Shown: positions 33,420 through 44,729 of the stretch, piece by piece
Position numbering within the stretch: the first letter of the stretch is position 1
Layout of the letters: each line of letters begins with the position of its first letter
Origin: Ochotona curzoniae
Lineage: Eukaryota; Chordata; Mammalia; Lagomorpha; Ochotonidae
Direction of reading: 5' to 3'
Assembly (NCBI RefSeq): GCF_017591425.1
Contig: NW_024467119.1
Coordinates: 78,918,894-78,982,893 of the forward strand
Length of the DNA: 64,000 nucleotides
Translations under genes and position numbers: made by a program
The notes under the pieces: model-generated
The model's database searches: none
What the model saw: the letters and a program-made list of their open reading frames with translations, nothing else
What the model was told of the DNA's origin: nothing

Positions 33420-33850
33420 ACTCATAATTGCTCATAATGTTGGTCAGATAGTAAAACGCCCTGGTTTCTTACTTCTAATTTTGGCTGGTTGTATACTTGA
33501 TAGTTTCATTCCTTTCAGCTATTTAAAAATACTTTTTCCATGTCTCCTAGCCTAAATGACTCCTTGATAACCTCAGGACATTATTTTGCTCTTGCTGAAT
33601 TCATGATTTTCTCGCTGTCTTGGGCAGTTTGGCCACGTCAATGCATGGCCAGAGTTTTTCCTGTGTGTCAATTCGGATGTCAGCTGTGCTTCCAGGACAT
33701 GTAAACTGGTGCTCTCTGCCAGACACTATTAACTCTCCCGAAGCTCCATTCTGATGCGTGCTCAAAGCTGGGTGTGCTCTCGCAGGTCTCTCAAACTCTG
33801 TTTAAGTGACTCTACTCTTTCTGCTTTCTAGCTGTCAAGCTAATAAGCTT
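33420..33850 (-). mobile_element. Possible old L1 fragment (minus)
   Basis: A plus-strand TTATTTTGCTCTTGCTGAATTCATGATTTTCTCGCTGTCTTGGGCAGTTTGGCC-like run matches in style the antisense of ancient L1 3' regions. The match is from memory of the family and weak. Confidence 0.3.
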
Positions 33851-33904
33851 TATTCATATAAAATTGATTAAAAGGTAGGCAACCTCCAAACTACTTTTCT
33901 TTAC

Positions 33905-34165
33905 CCAAATTAAATTTAAGGCAGAGGTGGGGGGAAGTGTTCTCACTGCTTGCTGACTTGACTCAGCCAAGGCCAAGCTGGGAGGCAGGAGCTCAATGCA
34001 GGTCTGCCTCATGAGCAGCAAGGACCCATCTAACTGAGCAATGTCCCGCTGACTTCCAGAGTGTGCATGAGCAGCAAAGAATCAGGAGCAGAGCCAGCAC
34101 TCAAGCCTAGGCAGACCAGATGGGAAGCAGGAATTCCAACAGACACTGCTTTTCTGAACCCTAAA
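33905..34165 (-). mobile_element. Old SINE (minus)
   Basis: Diverged reverse-oriented C-repeat-like SINE: GGCAGAGGTGGGGGG, CTCAGCCAAGGCCAAGCTGG, AGGAGCTCAATGCAGGTC and similar phrases repeated at 34085 (GAGCAGAGCCAGCACTCAAG). It may be two overlapping copies. Confidence 0.5.
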
Positions 34166-34189
34166 ATTCATTTACTCTTCTTTAACATA

Positions 34190-34475
34190 AAAAAAAAAAA
34201 GGTTTGCCTTTATTTGTCAGAAAAAGAGAAACCCTCCACCTATTGGTTCACTTCTCAAATACAGCAACAATCAGGAGTGGACTAGCCCAAAGCCAGGAGC
34301 CTACAGCTCCATCCAGGTCCCACATGGACAGCAGAGATGAAGCACCAGAACCATCAGCTGCCATATCCTGGGATGTGTGTTAGCAGGAAGCTGGATCCTG
34401 AGCAGAGCAGCGGGCACCACAACTAGGCACTGGCTCGGTATCCTAAGTGGCTATTCACCACATCCTACCCCTCTT
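34190..34475 (-). mobile_element. Old SINE (minus)
   Basis: Plus-strand order CACCTATTGGTTCACTTC, AAGCCAGGAGCC, CATCCAGGTCCCACATGGAC, TTAGCAGGAAGCTGGATC, ending ACATCCTACCCC. This is the reverse of a C-repeat relative. Confidence 0.7.
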
Positions 34476-34726
34476 GCGTACTCTCTGTAGTGTCTGCTTT
34501 TCTGTTCAAATCCTCTTTCACTGGGGCTATTTTCTAATCCTTTTAAGCAAAGGATTCTGTAATTCTTGTGATCTAACTTAAAGTTGTTTCGAAGTCTTTA
34601 AAGATTTTTAAAATGTCCAGCCATACCTTAATTTATATTGATTTTTTTCCTTTGTCTGGAAATGGGCCTTATTTTTAATATATTTCTTCCTTTCTTTTCT
34701 TCTTCTTCTTCTTTTTTTTTTTTTGG

Positions 34727-35035
34727 AAGAATTATTTATTTCAAAGGCAGATTTACGAGAGACAGGGAGAGACACAGCGGTTGTCCATCCTTTTGTTTAC
34801 TCCCCAGAAGGCCACAAGAAGCAGAGCAGGTTCAGTCTGAAGCCAGTAGCCAGGAACTTTGTCCAGCACTCCACATGAACACAGAAGCCCAAGCACTTGA
34901 CCCATCCTTGCTGCTTACTCAGGCACATTAGCAGGTAACTGAATTGACAGTGGAGCGGCCACAATTAAGCTGGCATACATTTGGGATGCTGGCACCACAG
35001 GCAATGGCTTTATTCACTTTGTCACAGCCCTGACC
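34727..35035 (-). mobile_element. Old SINE (minus)
   Basis: Begins on the plus strand with ATTATTTATTTCAAAGGCAG and GAGAGACAGGGAGAGACA (reverse of the CT-rich tail). It passes through CCAGAAGGCCACAAG and CATTAGCAGGTAACTGAATTG to GTCACAGCCCTGACCCC. Confidence 0.8.
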
Positions 35036-35039
35036 CCAA

Positions 35040-36090
35040 TATTTCCAATTTCTTTGCATAGTTAATAATTTTGGTTGAAAGGAACATTGCCAACAGCATA
35101 GTATATATAGCAACTCTGATTTTTGTTAAATTCTTTCAAAGGACTGTTTGGCTTTGATTTAGGAATTACAGAGGTCTAACAGCCTTGCTTGAACTCAAAA
35201 CTGCTAATGCCGACTCCCTTGCAGTGCAACAACTGATTTCACCTTCTAGACTGCTGTCTTCTTTCGGTCTAAAGCTCTATGGATTATGCCAGTATCCAAA
35301 TAGTTTGGCAGTCAGCCAACGAATTGGGTAGCGGTTGTATTCAGACACAAGACTCACATCCCTGGTATTCTGCTACTTTGAGGATTTCTGCCCTTGGTTG
35401 TAATCATGCCATGAGCACTGTGTTAGGGACCCTTGACATCTCAAGCCAGCTTTTAGTCAACCAAGCTGCAACTAAGTTGAAAAATGTACTCAGTTAAAAA
35501 AGAAAAACAGAAACGTGAATTTCAGCTGTCAACCCTTTCTGAAGAGCAGAACTCACATAATTATCAAAAATAAGTTAGAAATGTAATCCCACAGAAACTT
35601 TAAAATCATGTACTTATTATAAGGAAAACTTTACATATAGCATATGTAGTTTTGTAAAACATCAATATGCTTTTTTTTGCCTGCCAATTACCTGTATATA
35701 TCTAAAATCAATGAGAATCTCCAAGCATTTTTTCATCACAAGACAGACATAAAGAACTCTGATAAATCTCAACATCTAAAAGACAATGGTTTATTATGGG
35801 ATGGAATCAAACATGCATCAATCATGGCCACCTGAACTATCAAGGATGGCTCCGCCCTTTGCTAACCCACAAACCTAAATAAATGCACAAGTGTCATTAA
35901 GCATCTCACACAGAGCTAATACTTTCCTGGTAAGACACAGAATCAAAACGTAAGGCTTTTCTTAAAACAATTAGCTGAGGAACTGAAGCACAGATGCAAA
36001 AATAATTGCCTCCTTTGGGATTTAGCTGTCAAACACAGGAAACATCAATGCTTTCTTAGAGTCCTATAAATAATTAAAAGCTTGTCATAC
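35040..36090. other. Unassigned DNA
   Basis: A moderately GC-richer stretch at 35150-35460 contains no frame or signal I can interpret. The rest is AT-rich. Confidence 0.3.
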
Positions 36091-37010
36091 ACCTAAGCAT
36101 TCAGTGAATATGTATTTTAAAATAAACTTGTAATATGACACCAAAAGCACCAGCAATCAAAAACACAAACAAATTAGACTTCATCAAACACTTAGCTCTG
36201 AAAGCCATCATCAAAAAAGTAAAGATATGATTCACAGAATAGGAGAAAAATATTTGAAAATTGTGTAATAAGAACCTAAAGTTCATATCGCACAAATACA
36301 ATCTAGTTTTTTAAATAGGTAAAGGATTTGAGTACAAAGTAAATAAGCATGCAAGCTGATGCTTACCATTCATCACTATGAAAATGAAAAATCAAAACCA
36401 CAGTGAGATACCACTTCACATTAACTAGGGTGTCTACAACACAAAATATGCCCAGAGGATGTTTTAAAAAAAAAAGCTCGGAATACCTATACACTGATGA
36501 TGGGATTATAAAACAGTGCACCATTATGACAGTTTCTTCAAAACAATTATATACAGTGTTACTGTATCAGACATCCATTTCATATCCATATACAAAAAAG
36601 AAACTAAAGCCTAAGTCTTCACAAAAACTTATACCAGATAAAAATGGTCACATCAGAAATATTCCTAACAGCCACAATAAGACGATACAACTCATCAACT
36701 GAAGAAGATAAACAAAATGTGGTATGCAATGGATTATCAGTCACAAAAATGAATGAGATATTGACAAACACACTTTATTATAGCTAAGTGAAAAAAGCTA
36801 GACACAAAACAACAAATATTATTATTTCATTTTTATAAAATGTTCAGAAATGACCAAACTGATATATTTGTGGCTGCCTAGGACTAGGAGGTGGGAGATA
36901 TGGATAGAAGAGAGACTGAGATATCCTAAGATTAGGCAGTAACAATAATTGTACAACTCTGCAATTCTGCAAAAATATCAATGAAATATACACAGAGGGT
37001 TGAACTTATA
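36091..37010 (+). mobile_element. Old L1 3' fragment
   Basis: Plus-strand decayed L1: ATTAGACTTCATCAAACACTTAG, ATCAAAACCACAGTGAGATACCACTTCACATTAACTAGG-type landmark, GATGATGGGATTATAAAACAG, CCTAACAGCCACAATAAGACG and GGTGGGAGATATGGATAGA. Confidence 0.82.
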
Positions 37011-37400
37011 TCACAATATAAATGTCACTAAAAATAACTAAATTTGCAAAGATGAAATAAGCATCAGAAACATTTTTAATACAAAGACAACAGGTTCCCT
37101 CTAACTCAAATACATGCATTGATGGAAGAAAATTACAGTAATGACTCTTCTCTAACACATCTCTATAAACAGGTTACCACATTTTACATGAATAAAAATG
37201 TATGGGAGACTGTCACATGCTCATACAACTGCTATTCCTGTGACAAAAAAAAAAATGCTGTAAGCCAAATAGTATAATTGTGGAATATTTAATCAGCCAC
37301 TGTGATTACTTTTAGAAGTTTAAAAACACCATTTGGCTACAATATTTATTGCTTTAAACACATAAAAATGTATAAAAGTTAGTGTTTGTCATTAATTATG

Positions 37401-37679
37401 AGTGTACTTCAAAAAGTCTGTGGAAATGAAGTTAAAAGATAAGTTTCAGTTGGTACAAAAATAACCGATATCCACGCTCAGTATTTCCAAACATGCAGCT
37501 TTTTCTTCACCTATCTAGGAAATCTATTCCAAGAAACCCATTCGAGTAATCTATGCCAAATAAATGTATTCCTTAAATATCTTTTATGGACTAAATTAGA
37601 AGCAGCCACCCAAAGATCACATATTAACCATTTGATTACATAATGTCTATGTACTTCTCTCCCATTTTTGAAGTACACT
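37401..37679. mobile_element. Mariner-like MITE with intact TIRs
   Basis: A 279-bp element with inverted termini: AGTGTACTTCAAAAA on the left and TTTTTGAAGTACACTT on the right, with AT-rich flanks. The interior has GTCTGTGGAAATGAAGTTAAA and GTTGGTACAAAAATAA, features seen in mariner-type MITEs. No transposase frame. Confidence 0.78.
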
Positions 37680-37689
37680 TAATAATTTT

Positions 37690-38280
37690 AAGATCTATCA
37701 TTATTAACCAAAGCACTTATAATCTCTATGCAAACAAATCTGAAACATTATACAGCTAAAGGAAAACACATTCTTTGATTAATTAATCTATCTTTACTTA
37801 AAAATGCAAAAGTTAACTCATTTCATGAAATGATAGGTTGTGAAACTCTTCATATGACATCTACAACATTTTTCATATTTTACTCTTGCAACAAAGAAAC
37901 TGGGAAGTAAACAAAATACAACCTGGTCCCAATAATGGCGTTTGCCATTTTGTAGCAAGCAAAACATACTGAAAGAGTCCATGGATGACTAAAGAAGAAA
38001 TCTGAACTAGTGTTAGCAAATAATTGACAACTATTACAAAACCTTAGCATTTCTGCCCACTAAAACCATTTTTTTAACTTTGCACACAAAAAGAGTTTCT
38101 GAACATCATGTGCAGAAAGGATCAGAAGGGTCACAGAAGCAATGAGAAGTCTAGCATCCTGGTAAAAGTTAAAAGAAATATAAATGATAATTGCAACTTA
38201 CATTGGCTATCATAAATATCACTCATGTAGCATGTCTTTAAACTTTAATAACAAGAAAAGAATATAACATCAGAACAGGT
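37690..38280. other. AT-rich DNA upstream of exon candidate
   Basis: No gene or repeat recognised; would be intron if the 38287-38333 exon is real. Confidence 0.35.
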
Positions 38281-38286
38281 ACTCAC

Positions 38287-38333
38287 CAAATATCTATGTA
38301 GTCTTTTAGAATCTTGCTGATGGTTGGAACTCC
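38287..38333 (-). CDS. Candidate host exon (minus), best splice signals
   Basis: On the minus strand an excellent acceptor (TTATTATTTTTTTTTTTTAG) and a near-consensus donor (ATATTTG followed by GTGAGTACC) bracket 47 nt. One frame encodes GVPTISKILKDYIDI plus two bases; another is open and reads SSNHQQDSKRLHRYL. The third has a stop. A 47-nt exon is short but normal for a vertebrate gene. The protein is not recognised. This is the strongest single hint that the window lies in introns of a minus-strand gene. Confidence 0.4.
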
Positions 38334-38382
38334 CTAAAAAAAAAAAATAATAATTTTATACCAGGAGCCTATCTGTATCATA

Positions 38383-38409
38383 AAATAATAATAATAATAA
38401 TAATAATAA
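38383..38409. repeat. (ATA)n microsatellite
   Basis: AATAATAATAATAATAATAAT tract of about 27 bp. Confidence 0.95.
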
Positions 38410-39640
38410 ATGTAAAAATTGAAAAAAAAGGTTTCATCTGCTCTGTTAAAGCCACCTAAAATTTCCATTTACTAGAGTAATATGTCTGTATTTAAAAATT
38501 TAAAATTCATGGCTGGTACTAAAATTTTGGCATAAGACGTTTTCACAACATTATAATTAACTTGAATTTTAAATGTGATATTTAGAGAAGCTAATGAATT
38601 ATCAAAACATTGGCAGCATCCCCTAGACAACAAAAAGGATGAATCTCTCAGGAATTGAAGAACTTTAGGCCAGAAGCAGGCATCTGCCCTGTGTGTATGT
38701 GGGTCTGCCTCTCTGCTTTGCAATACAATTAACTTTTTAAGTAGAACCAAAGAAGTAGAAAATATTTTACAAATTATTCTATTTTCACATAGAAATCACT
38801 TAAGAAACAACATTTCAAATCCCATCCTAGGATTATAGTAATTATATGTATGTTTATATAAATATATGTACATATACATTATCCATAAAACACAATTGTA
38901 TAATCTACCCAATGAACATCACTACTTATAAGTTAGCTGTAAACAGTGTTACAGTAAACTTGCATTTCAAATCCTTTCAGATGTGCCTCAAGTTATCTTA
39001 AGTGCAAAAACTCAAAAATAAAAGCACTAAATAATATTTACAGAGTTCCCTACTGGTCAGGCATTTTTCTCTAGAATTCGAAACATTTACATACACTTTT
39101 TTAAAATCACAGAATGCCTTATCGTGAGTATGTCATCTGCTTAATGACGGTAGCAACAACTGACTCCACAACCCAATGTTTTAAAACTACCACCATGAAA
39201 CTTCAAAAACAAAAGAACAAATAAGGCAGAATATTGCGTCCTAAAAATTAAAACTTTCTCTTTCAAAGCCATAAAAAGAATCTGTTTTTAAATTCCATTT
39301 AAACAGTCACCAGAATAAAAATCATCTATCTTAACTAGCGGAAAATGTTGCACACCACATATTATAGTAACACACATAAAAATAAAATATTTCCTTATAA
39401 GTAAGCCATACTGAAAGAGATCACTATTGTTAAAAAGCAATAAAATTAATGACATCTATCCATAGGCCATGAAAACAGGGAGTAAGAAGACAAACTGGAG
39501 GATCAAATATAAAATTGCAAATAATGAAGATTCTATGACCATCTTATCATGACTTTGAATTAGGCAAGACTTTTTTTAAAGAATACACTAAAAAGCAAAA
39601 TAAAATAGATTTCATTACAGGTAAAAGGTATTCTTTGATA
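38410..39640. other. AT-rich unassigned DNA
   Basis: No feature recognised. A GA-rich run begins at 39640. Confidence 0.4.
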
Positions 39641-39706
39641 AAAAAAAAAAAGGAAGGAAGGAAGAACAGAAGGAATGAACGAAGGGAAGGAGGGAGGGAG
39701 GGGATA
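39640..39706. repeat. Purine-rich simple repeat
   Basis: An A-run is followed by GGAAGGAAGGAAG and GGGAAGGAGGGAGGGAGGGG. It is homopurine on the plus strand, able to form triplex DNA in principle. Confidence 0.9.
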
Positions 39707-39789
39707 AAATGAAATAGAACAGGAAAAAAAATGGCAGTGCACAAGTCCAACAAATGGTTCACACACAAAATATATTTAATCTTAAAGAA

Positions 39790-40150
39790 AGCTTCAGATC
39801 ATCAAGAAAAGGGGCAGTAACTTTTACGATAAGCTAGAAACCAAATAACACTTCACAAGAGAATTCTGAACACCTTTTCTAATTATCAGGAGCATCAGGA
39901 GAATACAAATTTAACATTGTAATGAGATACCACTAATACCCATCAAAATGACTCATTTTCATCTAGAAATAAACAATACCAGTGTACACAAGAATGGGCA
40001 TCAACTGTCACTTTCATACCCTGCAGGCAGAGATACAAAATGGTGCAAACAGTACAGAAAGCAATACTACTCCCAAATGCAACAGAAAAATGCACGTATG
40101 TGCAGAAAAACAGGTTGACAAGAGGAGTCCAAAACTGTACATCATCTATA
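39790..40150 (+). mobile_element. Old L1 fragment
   Basis: Landmarks TTGTAATGAGATACCACTAATACCCATC and ACACAAGAATGGGCATCAAC, then TACTCCCAAATGCAACAG, in plus-strand L1 order. Highly decayed. Confidence 0.65.
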
Positions 40151-40156
40151 CGTCAC

Positions 40157-40470
40157 AGCAGTGGTTGTGGCTTAGCATATTAAATGTTACTTGCAACACC
40201 AGCATCCTATATGGACTCAGGTTCAAGTCCCAGCTGCTCTAATTCCCAATTCAGCTCCCTGCTAATGTACCTGGGAAAGCAGCAGAAGATGACCAGGTAC
40301 TTGGGTCCCCACACTCACATGGGAAATACAGAAGAAGCTCCTGGCTTCTGGCTTCAGACCAGCACAATACCAGCCACTGCACCCATTTGGGGAGTGAGCC
40401 AACAGATGGAAATCTTTCATTCTTTCTCTTTTTTCATTATAAGTTTGTCTTTCAAATAAATCTTTAAAGA
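40157..40470 (+). mobile_element. CSINE, older subfamily
   Basis: Body with CAGGTTCAAGTCCCAGCTGC (box-B region), CTCCCTGCTAATGTACCTGGG and an AATAAATCTTTAAAG tail. More rabbit-like in the box B area than the young copies. Confidence 0.88.
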
Positions 40471-40474
40471 GTAG

Positions 40475-41360
40475 GCATCTTGCTGTAGATGGTGATTAGC
40501 AGGTAAAAGCTCATCTATGATATTCTTTATATAAGTTGATTCAATTATTGTAATCTTGAGCTTTAAAAGGTCAAATGCTAAAAAGAAAAAAAAACCTACC
40601 TCTCTTTACCTCTGTACACAAAATTGCACATTAAATATCAGTATCTTTTTTATATTATTGATTGGCTACTGGGACTTAAGGTCTGGTCTTATAAAACAGC
40701 TGGAACATCTCTCTATCTCCAAAACACAGGACCTACATTTCCTCCAACTGTACATAAAACACTTAACTTACAAAGCATGGCTTGATACGCTTTTTAAAAA
40801 GCTAAAAACACAAAATTATATCGCCCAATTAAAATGAAGTTAAGGTGTATATGAGTAACAGAAAATCCCAAATACAGAAATTCAACGTTATACCTAAATA
40901 CGATAATCACATGCATGATTCAAAAAAGTCTCAAAAAAATTTTTCCAAACTGTGGTCAAAGTAGTATCACTACTTTTTTTCTTCTCTATGAGAGAAAAGG
41001 AAAAGTTTCATCGGTAAGCTTCCACCATATAAAAAAGAATAAGGAGCCATTCAACCTGAGTTGAAGCAACAGGAAGGTGATAATAAAGAGCAAAAATCAA
41101 TGGGACTGAAAATAAATGGAGAAGTTCACCAAAACTGTCCTGGGTCAGAAAAAAAAAAAAAAACACATAAAACAAGAAATGGGAGAGAAACAAATCTCTG
41201 AATAAAAGCAAGGGTATTGCTGCAACACTAAAACAAATGACCATCTCCATGCCCACATTTCAACAACCGAGATAAAACAGATCATGTGATCCTGAAAGAT
41301 ACAAACTACAATACTCATTCAAGAACAGTTACTTCACCCGGATTGTCCAACATACATGAA
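40475..41360. other. AT-rich unassigned DNA
   Basis: No gene or family identified. Confidence 0.4.
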
Positions 41361-41364
41361 AGAA

Positions 41365-41440
41365 AACTTAGCACTCTTGCTCTCCATCTCACTGTGTGTG
41401 TCTGTGTGTAATTCTACCTTTCAAATAAAAATAAATAAAT
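41365..41440 (+). mobile_element. SINE 3'-end fragment
   Basis: Only the CT-rich block and tail remain (CTCTTGCTCTCCATCTC, TCTACCTTTCAAATAAAAATAAATAAAT). It is abutted by the next SINE. Confidence 0.7.
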
Positions 41441-41741
41441 TGGGGGCAGGTGAGGTGGCTCAACAAGCTAATCCTCTTCTGCCTCCTGTTGGTGCCAGCA
41501 CCTCTTGTGGGTACCGATTCCTGTCCTGGCTACTCCACTTCCAATCCAGCTCCCTGCTATGGGCTGGGAGGGAAGCAGGGGATGCCTCAGGTTCTCAGGA
41601 CTCTGACCCATGTGGGCGACAAAGAACAAGCACCTGGCTTCAGATCAACTCAGCTCTGTTGACTGCAGCCATCTGGGGAATGAACTAGCAGATGCAAGAT
41701 CAAGTCTCTCCTAATGCCTTTCAAATAAAAAAAAATAAATA
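41441..41741 (+). mobile_element. Diverged C-repeat SINE
   Basis: Contains GGGGGCAGGTGAGGTGGC, CTACTCCACTTCCAATCCAG, GACTGCAGCCATCTGGGG and a TTTCAAATAAAAAAAAATAA tail. Confidence 0.8.
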
Positions 41742-42039
41742 AGTGGGCTTTACCCCAATGTGGGGGAAACGGAGGGTGCTCCAGAGCAACTGGCAAACAC
41801 TGCTGGCTGAGATGCCAGCACTCCATATGAGCAGAGAATGGCCCAACCACTTGGCACCCATCACCATCGTAGAGGACAAGAAGCTCCCGGCTCTAGGTTT
41901 TGCACTGGTCCTGCTCTGGCCCCTGTGGCCATTTGGGAAATGAACCAAAGATCTCTCTTTCTCTCACTTTCTCCCTTTCTCCTTCCTTCCCCTCATCCCT
42001 CTCCATGTAACTCTGCCTTTCAAATAAAAAATAAGTCTT
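41742..42039 (+). mobile_element. Diverged C-repeat SINE
   Basis: Third of four consecutive plus-strand SINEs: ATGCCAGCACTCCATATG, CTGGTCCTGCTCTGGCC, a long CT-rich block and TTTCAAATAAAAAATAAG. Its tail was the target of the next insertion. Confidence 0.72.
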
Positions 42040-42389
42040 GGGCCCGGCGCGGTGGCGCAAGTGGTTAAAGGTCCTCGCCTTGCACACCCGGGATCCCATA
42101 TGGGTGCCGGTTCTAATCCCGGCAGCCCCGCTTCCCTTCCAGCTCCCTGCCTGTGGCCCGGGAAAGCAGCAGAGGACGGCCCAAAGCTTTGGGAACCTGC
42201 ACCCGCGTGGGAGACCCAGAAGAGGTTCCTGGCTTCGGATCGGCATAGTATCGGCCCATTGCACTCACTTGGGGAGTGAATCATCGGACGGAAGATCTTC
42301 CTCTCTGTCTCTCCTCTCTGTATATCCGCCTTTCCAATGAAAAAATAATAAAAATAAATCTTTAAAAAAAAAAATAAAAAAAAAAAAAA
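42040..42389 (+). mobile_element. Young CSINE with perfect TSD
   Basis: Full-length copy starting GGCCCGGCGCGGTGGCGCAA. Direct repeat AAAAAATAAGTCTT at 42026-42039 and 42390-42403. It inserted into the A-rich tail of the preceding SINE. Most CpGs are retained. Confidence 0.95.
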
Positions 42390-42460
42390 AAAAAATAAGT
42401 CTTACAAGGGAACACTTCCCAATTCAGAATACCAAAGACAAAAAACACTGACGACAGCAC

Positions 42461-42775
42461 CAGGCCAGCATAGTGGCATAGCAAATGAATCCTCTGCCTG
42501 CAGTGTTAACATTGCATCTGTGTTGACATTGCATATGGGGGCCAGTTCATGTCATGGCTGCTCCACTTCTGATCTAGCATCCTGCTTCTGGCCTGGGAAA
42601 GCAGTGGAAGATGGCCCATGGTGTTGGGTTCCTTCATTCAAGGCAGAGACCAGAAAAAAGCTTCTGGTTCCCAGCTTCAGACCATCCAGCTGTGGCTGGG
42701 TAGAGATCCAGCGGACGGAAGATCTGTTTCTCCTTCTCTCTATATATAACTAATAAACCTTAAAAAAAAATCCAT
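42461..42775 (+). mobile_element. Diverged C-repeat SINE
   Basis: Contains AGGCCAGCATAGTGGCATAGC, GGCTGCTCCACTTCTGATC, GGCCTGGGAAAGCAGTGGAAG and a CTTCTCTCTATATATAACTAATAAACC tail. Confidence 0.85.
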
Positions 42776-42779
42776 CATG

Positions 42780-44125
42780 AAGATACATAGAAACTTTCAA
42801 CAAAATCTAAGTAACTCCAGTGTAACTATACAAAAGAAATGAATAATATACAGCTCATCACCGAGTAAGATAGATTCATCACAAGAATACAAAGTGGAGT
42901 CAGTATTTTAAAAGCAAATAGTGGGATAAATCATTAGCAAGCTAAACAAGAGAAGCTACATGGCTGCAAAAGAGGTATTATCTAATCAAATAAAAAGACA
43001 AATACACTCAGCAAAGCAGGAACACAGGGAATTTCTGTAATCTCATAAAGGACAACTAAATCAACCTAACAACTAGCATTATGTTTGATAATAAAAGACT
43101 AATGAAAGACCATAAACAAAGCTGAATGTTCTCACCATTTTATTCAGCACTGTGTTGCAGGAACCCTAGTGCATGCAATTAGAAAAGAAAATGAAACAAA
43201 GATATATGAATATGAAACAAAGAAAAAAAAAAGGTTTTGTTAACAGGCATGAACTGTCTACGTAGAAATTCCAAAGGACTCTACAAAAAAGCTCCTAGAA
43301 CTAATTATAGTTTTCCACAGTCACGGGAATCTTAAGTTCAACCACAAGTCCTTCATCCCACGTGGGTGTGGGGCCCAAACACTTGGCCTGTCTTCCACTG
43401 CTTCTCCCATGCCATTGGCAGGGAGCTGGATTAGAAGTTTAACAGCCAGGACACAAGCTGGTGCCCATTTGAGATGCCATGGGAAGGCAACAGTATTGCC
43501 CACTATACCACAATACCCACCCCACATTAAAAATCAAAACAGTAAAGTACTTAACTATCAACCAGCAATGCACAGCTACGTCAGCCAATGGATCTTGGAA
43601 AGATTTCCTCAACCTTGGAGCAATGTAATCAAAAGCATCTCAGAACTATTAAAACCACTTAAGCAGTATCCTCAGAACATATGCCACATCGGAGACTCTG
43701 GGATGACATCAGCTGGCTGGTCCCCATCCCCAGGTACTGATGCCACTGGGCTGTTGGGAGTAGCCCTCTCCCGTTCCCTCCCCACTTTCCCCAGATGCAG
43801 GAAGAAAAAAGGAAATTGGAGGAAACGGCCTCATCCACTTTCCCCCATTCTATGACCTCCCTAATCAGTGTTCCACATGGGCATGTATCCTTCTCAACTA
43901 TGTAATAAACATAATCACAAAATAAATAAGTTTATTATTTTAAAAAATACCACTGTGTAGTCATCTGTAAGGTAAAAACCATAAAATTGGTGAAAGACCT
44001 ACAAAACGGAGAAATACACTATGTTCACACATTGAAAGGCTCAATGTTGTTTAAATGTCAATTATCCTCATATTGGTCTGTAGAGTAAATACAATACTCA
44101 AAATCTCAGCAGAACCTGGCTGACT
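42780..44125 (+). mobile_element. Old L1 ORF2 region, interrupted
   Basis: Decayed plus-strand L1 reverse-transcriptase region. Signs are TACACTCAGCAAAGCAGGAAC, ATAAAGGACAACTAAATCAACC, ATGTTTGATAATAAAAGAC and CTGAATGTTCTCACC, resumed after the SINE at 43325-43530 with GGTGAAAGACCTACAAAACG and CTCAATGTTGTTTAAATGTC. 43530-43900 is GC-richer and not clearly L1. No functional frame. Confidence 0.65.
43325..43530 (-). mobile_element. SINE fragment (minus)
   Basis: Plus-strand order CATCCCACGTGGGTGTGG, CACTTGGCCTGTC, GCAGGGAGCTGGATTAGAAG, GCCCACTATACCACAATACCCACCCC. Reverse C-repeat relative. Confidence 0.8.
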
Positions 44126-44403
44126 CTGAGTATTCACAAAAGCTTGTCTCCTGCACCCGTCAATAATAAATCTATACTTAAATCTCTTATTAAAAAATGG
44201 TGTGGTGTTTATATATAATCTTTGTACATATTAAACCAACTTTAAACTATTTAGGATACTTATTATAATATACATGGTACATAAATTTCATCTTGTATTA
44301 TTTTTTTTAAAGTCTGTACATGTTTGATATGGATATAATTTTTTTCTGAATATTTTTGAAGTGCCAGTTGCTATATGCGTGTAGTTTAAAGTTACAGGGA
44401 AAA

Positions 44404-44725
44404 CGGAGTGGCAGTGTGGAGCAGTGGGTTGAGGCACAGCCTGCCATACCAGCATCTCATGAGAGCACTGGTTCAAGTTCAAGCTACTCCCCTTCCAATT
44501 CAGCTCCCTGCTGATGTGCCTGGGAAGGCAATGGAAGATGGCCCAAGCACTAGGGCACCTGTCAGCTATACGAAAGAGTTGGAAAGAGTTCCTGGCTCCT
44601 CACTTTGGCCTGGCCTGGCCCAACTCATTATAGCTAACTGGAGAGTGAACCAGCAGAAGGAAGTCATCCTATCTCCTCCTCCCCCTGCCTTTCAAATTAA
44701 TAAAATAAATCTAAAAACAAACAAA
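44404..44725 (+). mobile_element. Diverged C-repeat SINE
   Basis: GGAGTGGCAGTGTGGAGCAG, ACTGGTTCAAGTTCAAGCTAC (box-B region), CTGCTGATGTGCCTGGG and AAATTAATAAAATAAATCT tail. Confidence 0.87.
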
Positions 44726-44729
44726 CAAA

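Noticed and set aside
35279..35497. 72-codon plus frame in a GC-richer patch
   Set aside because: No splice partner, no motif, no repeat identity; nothing supports a gene.
41893..42340. 123-codon minus frame at the SINE stack
   Set aside because: Spans two SINEs and a CT-rich tail; repeat-derived.
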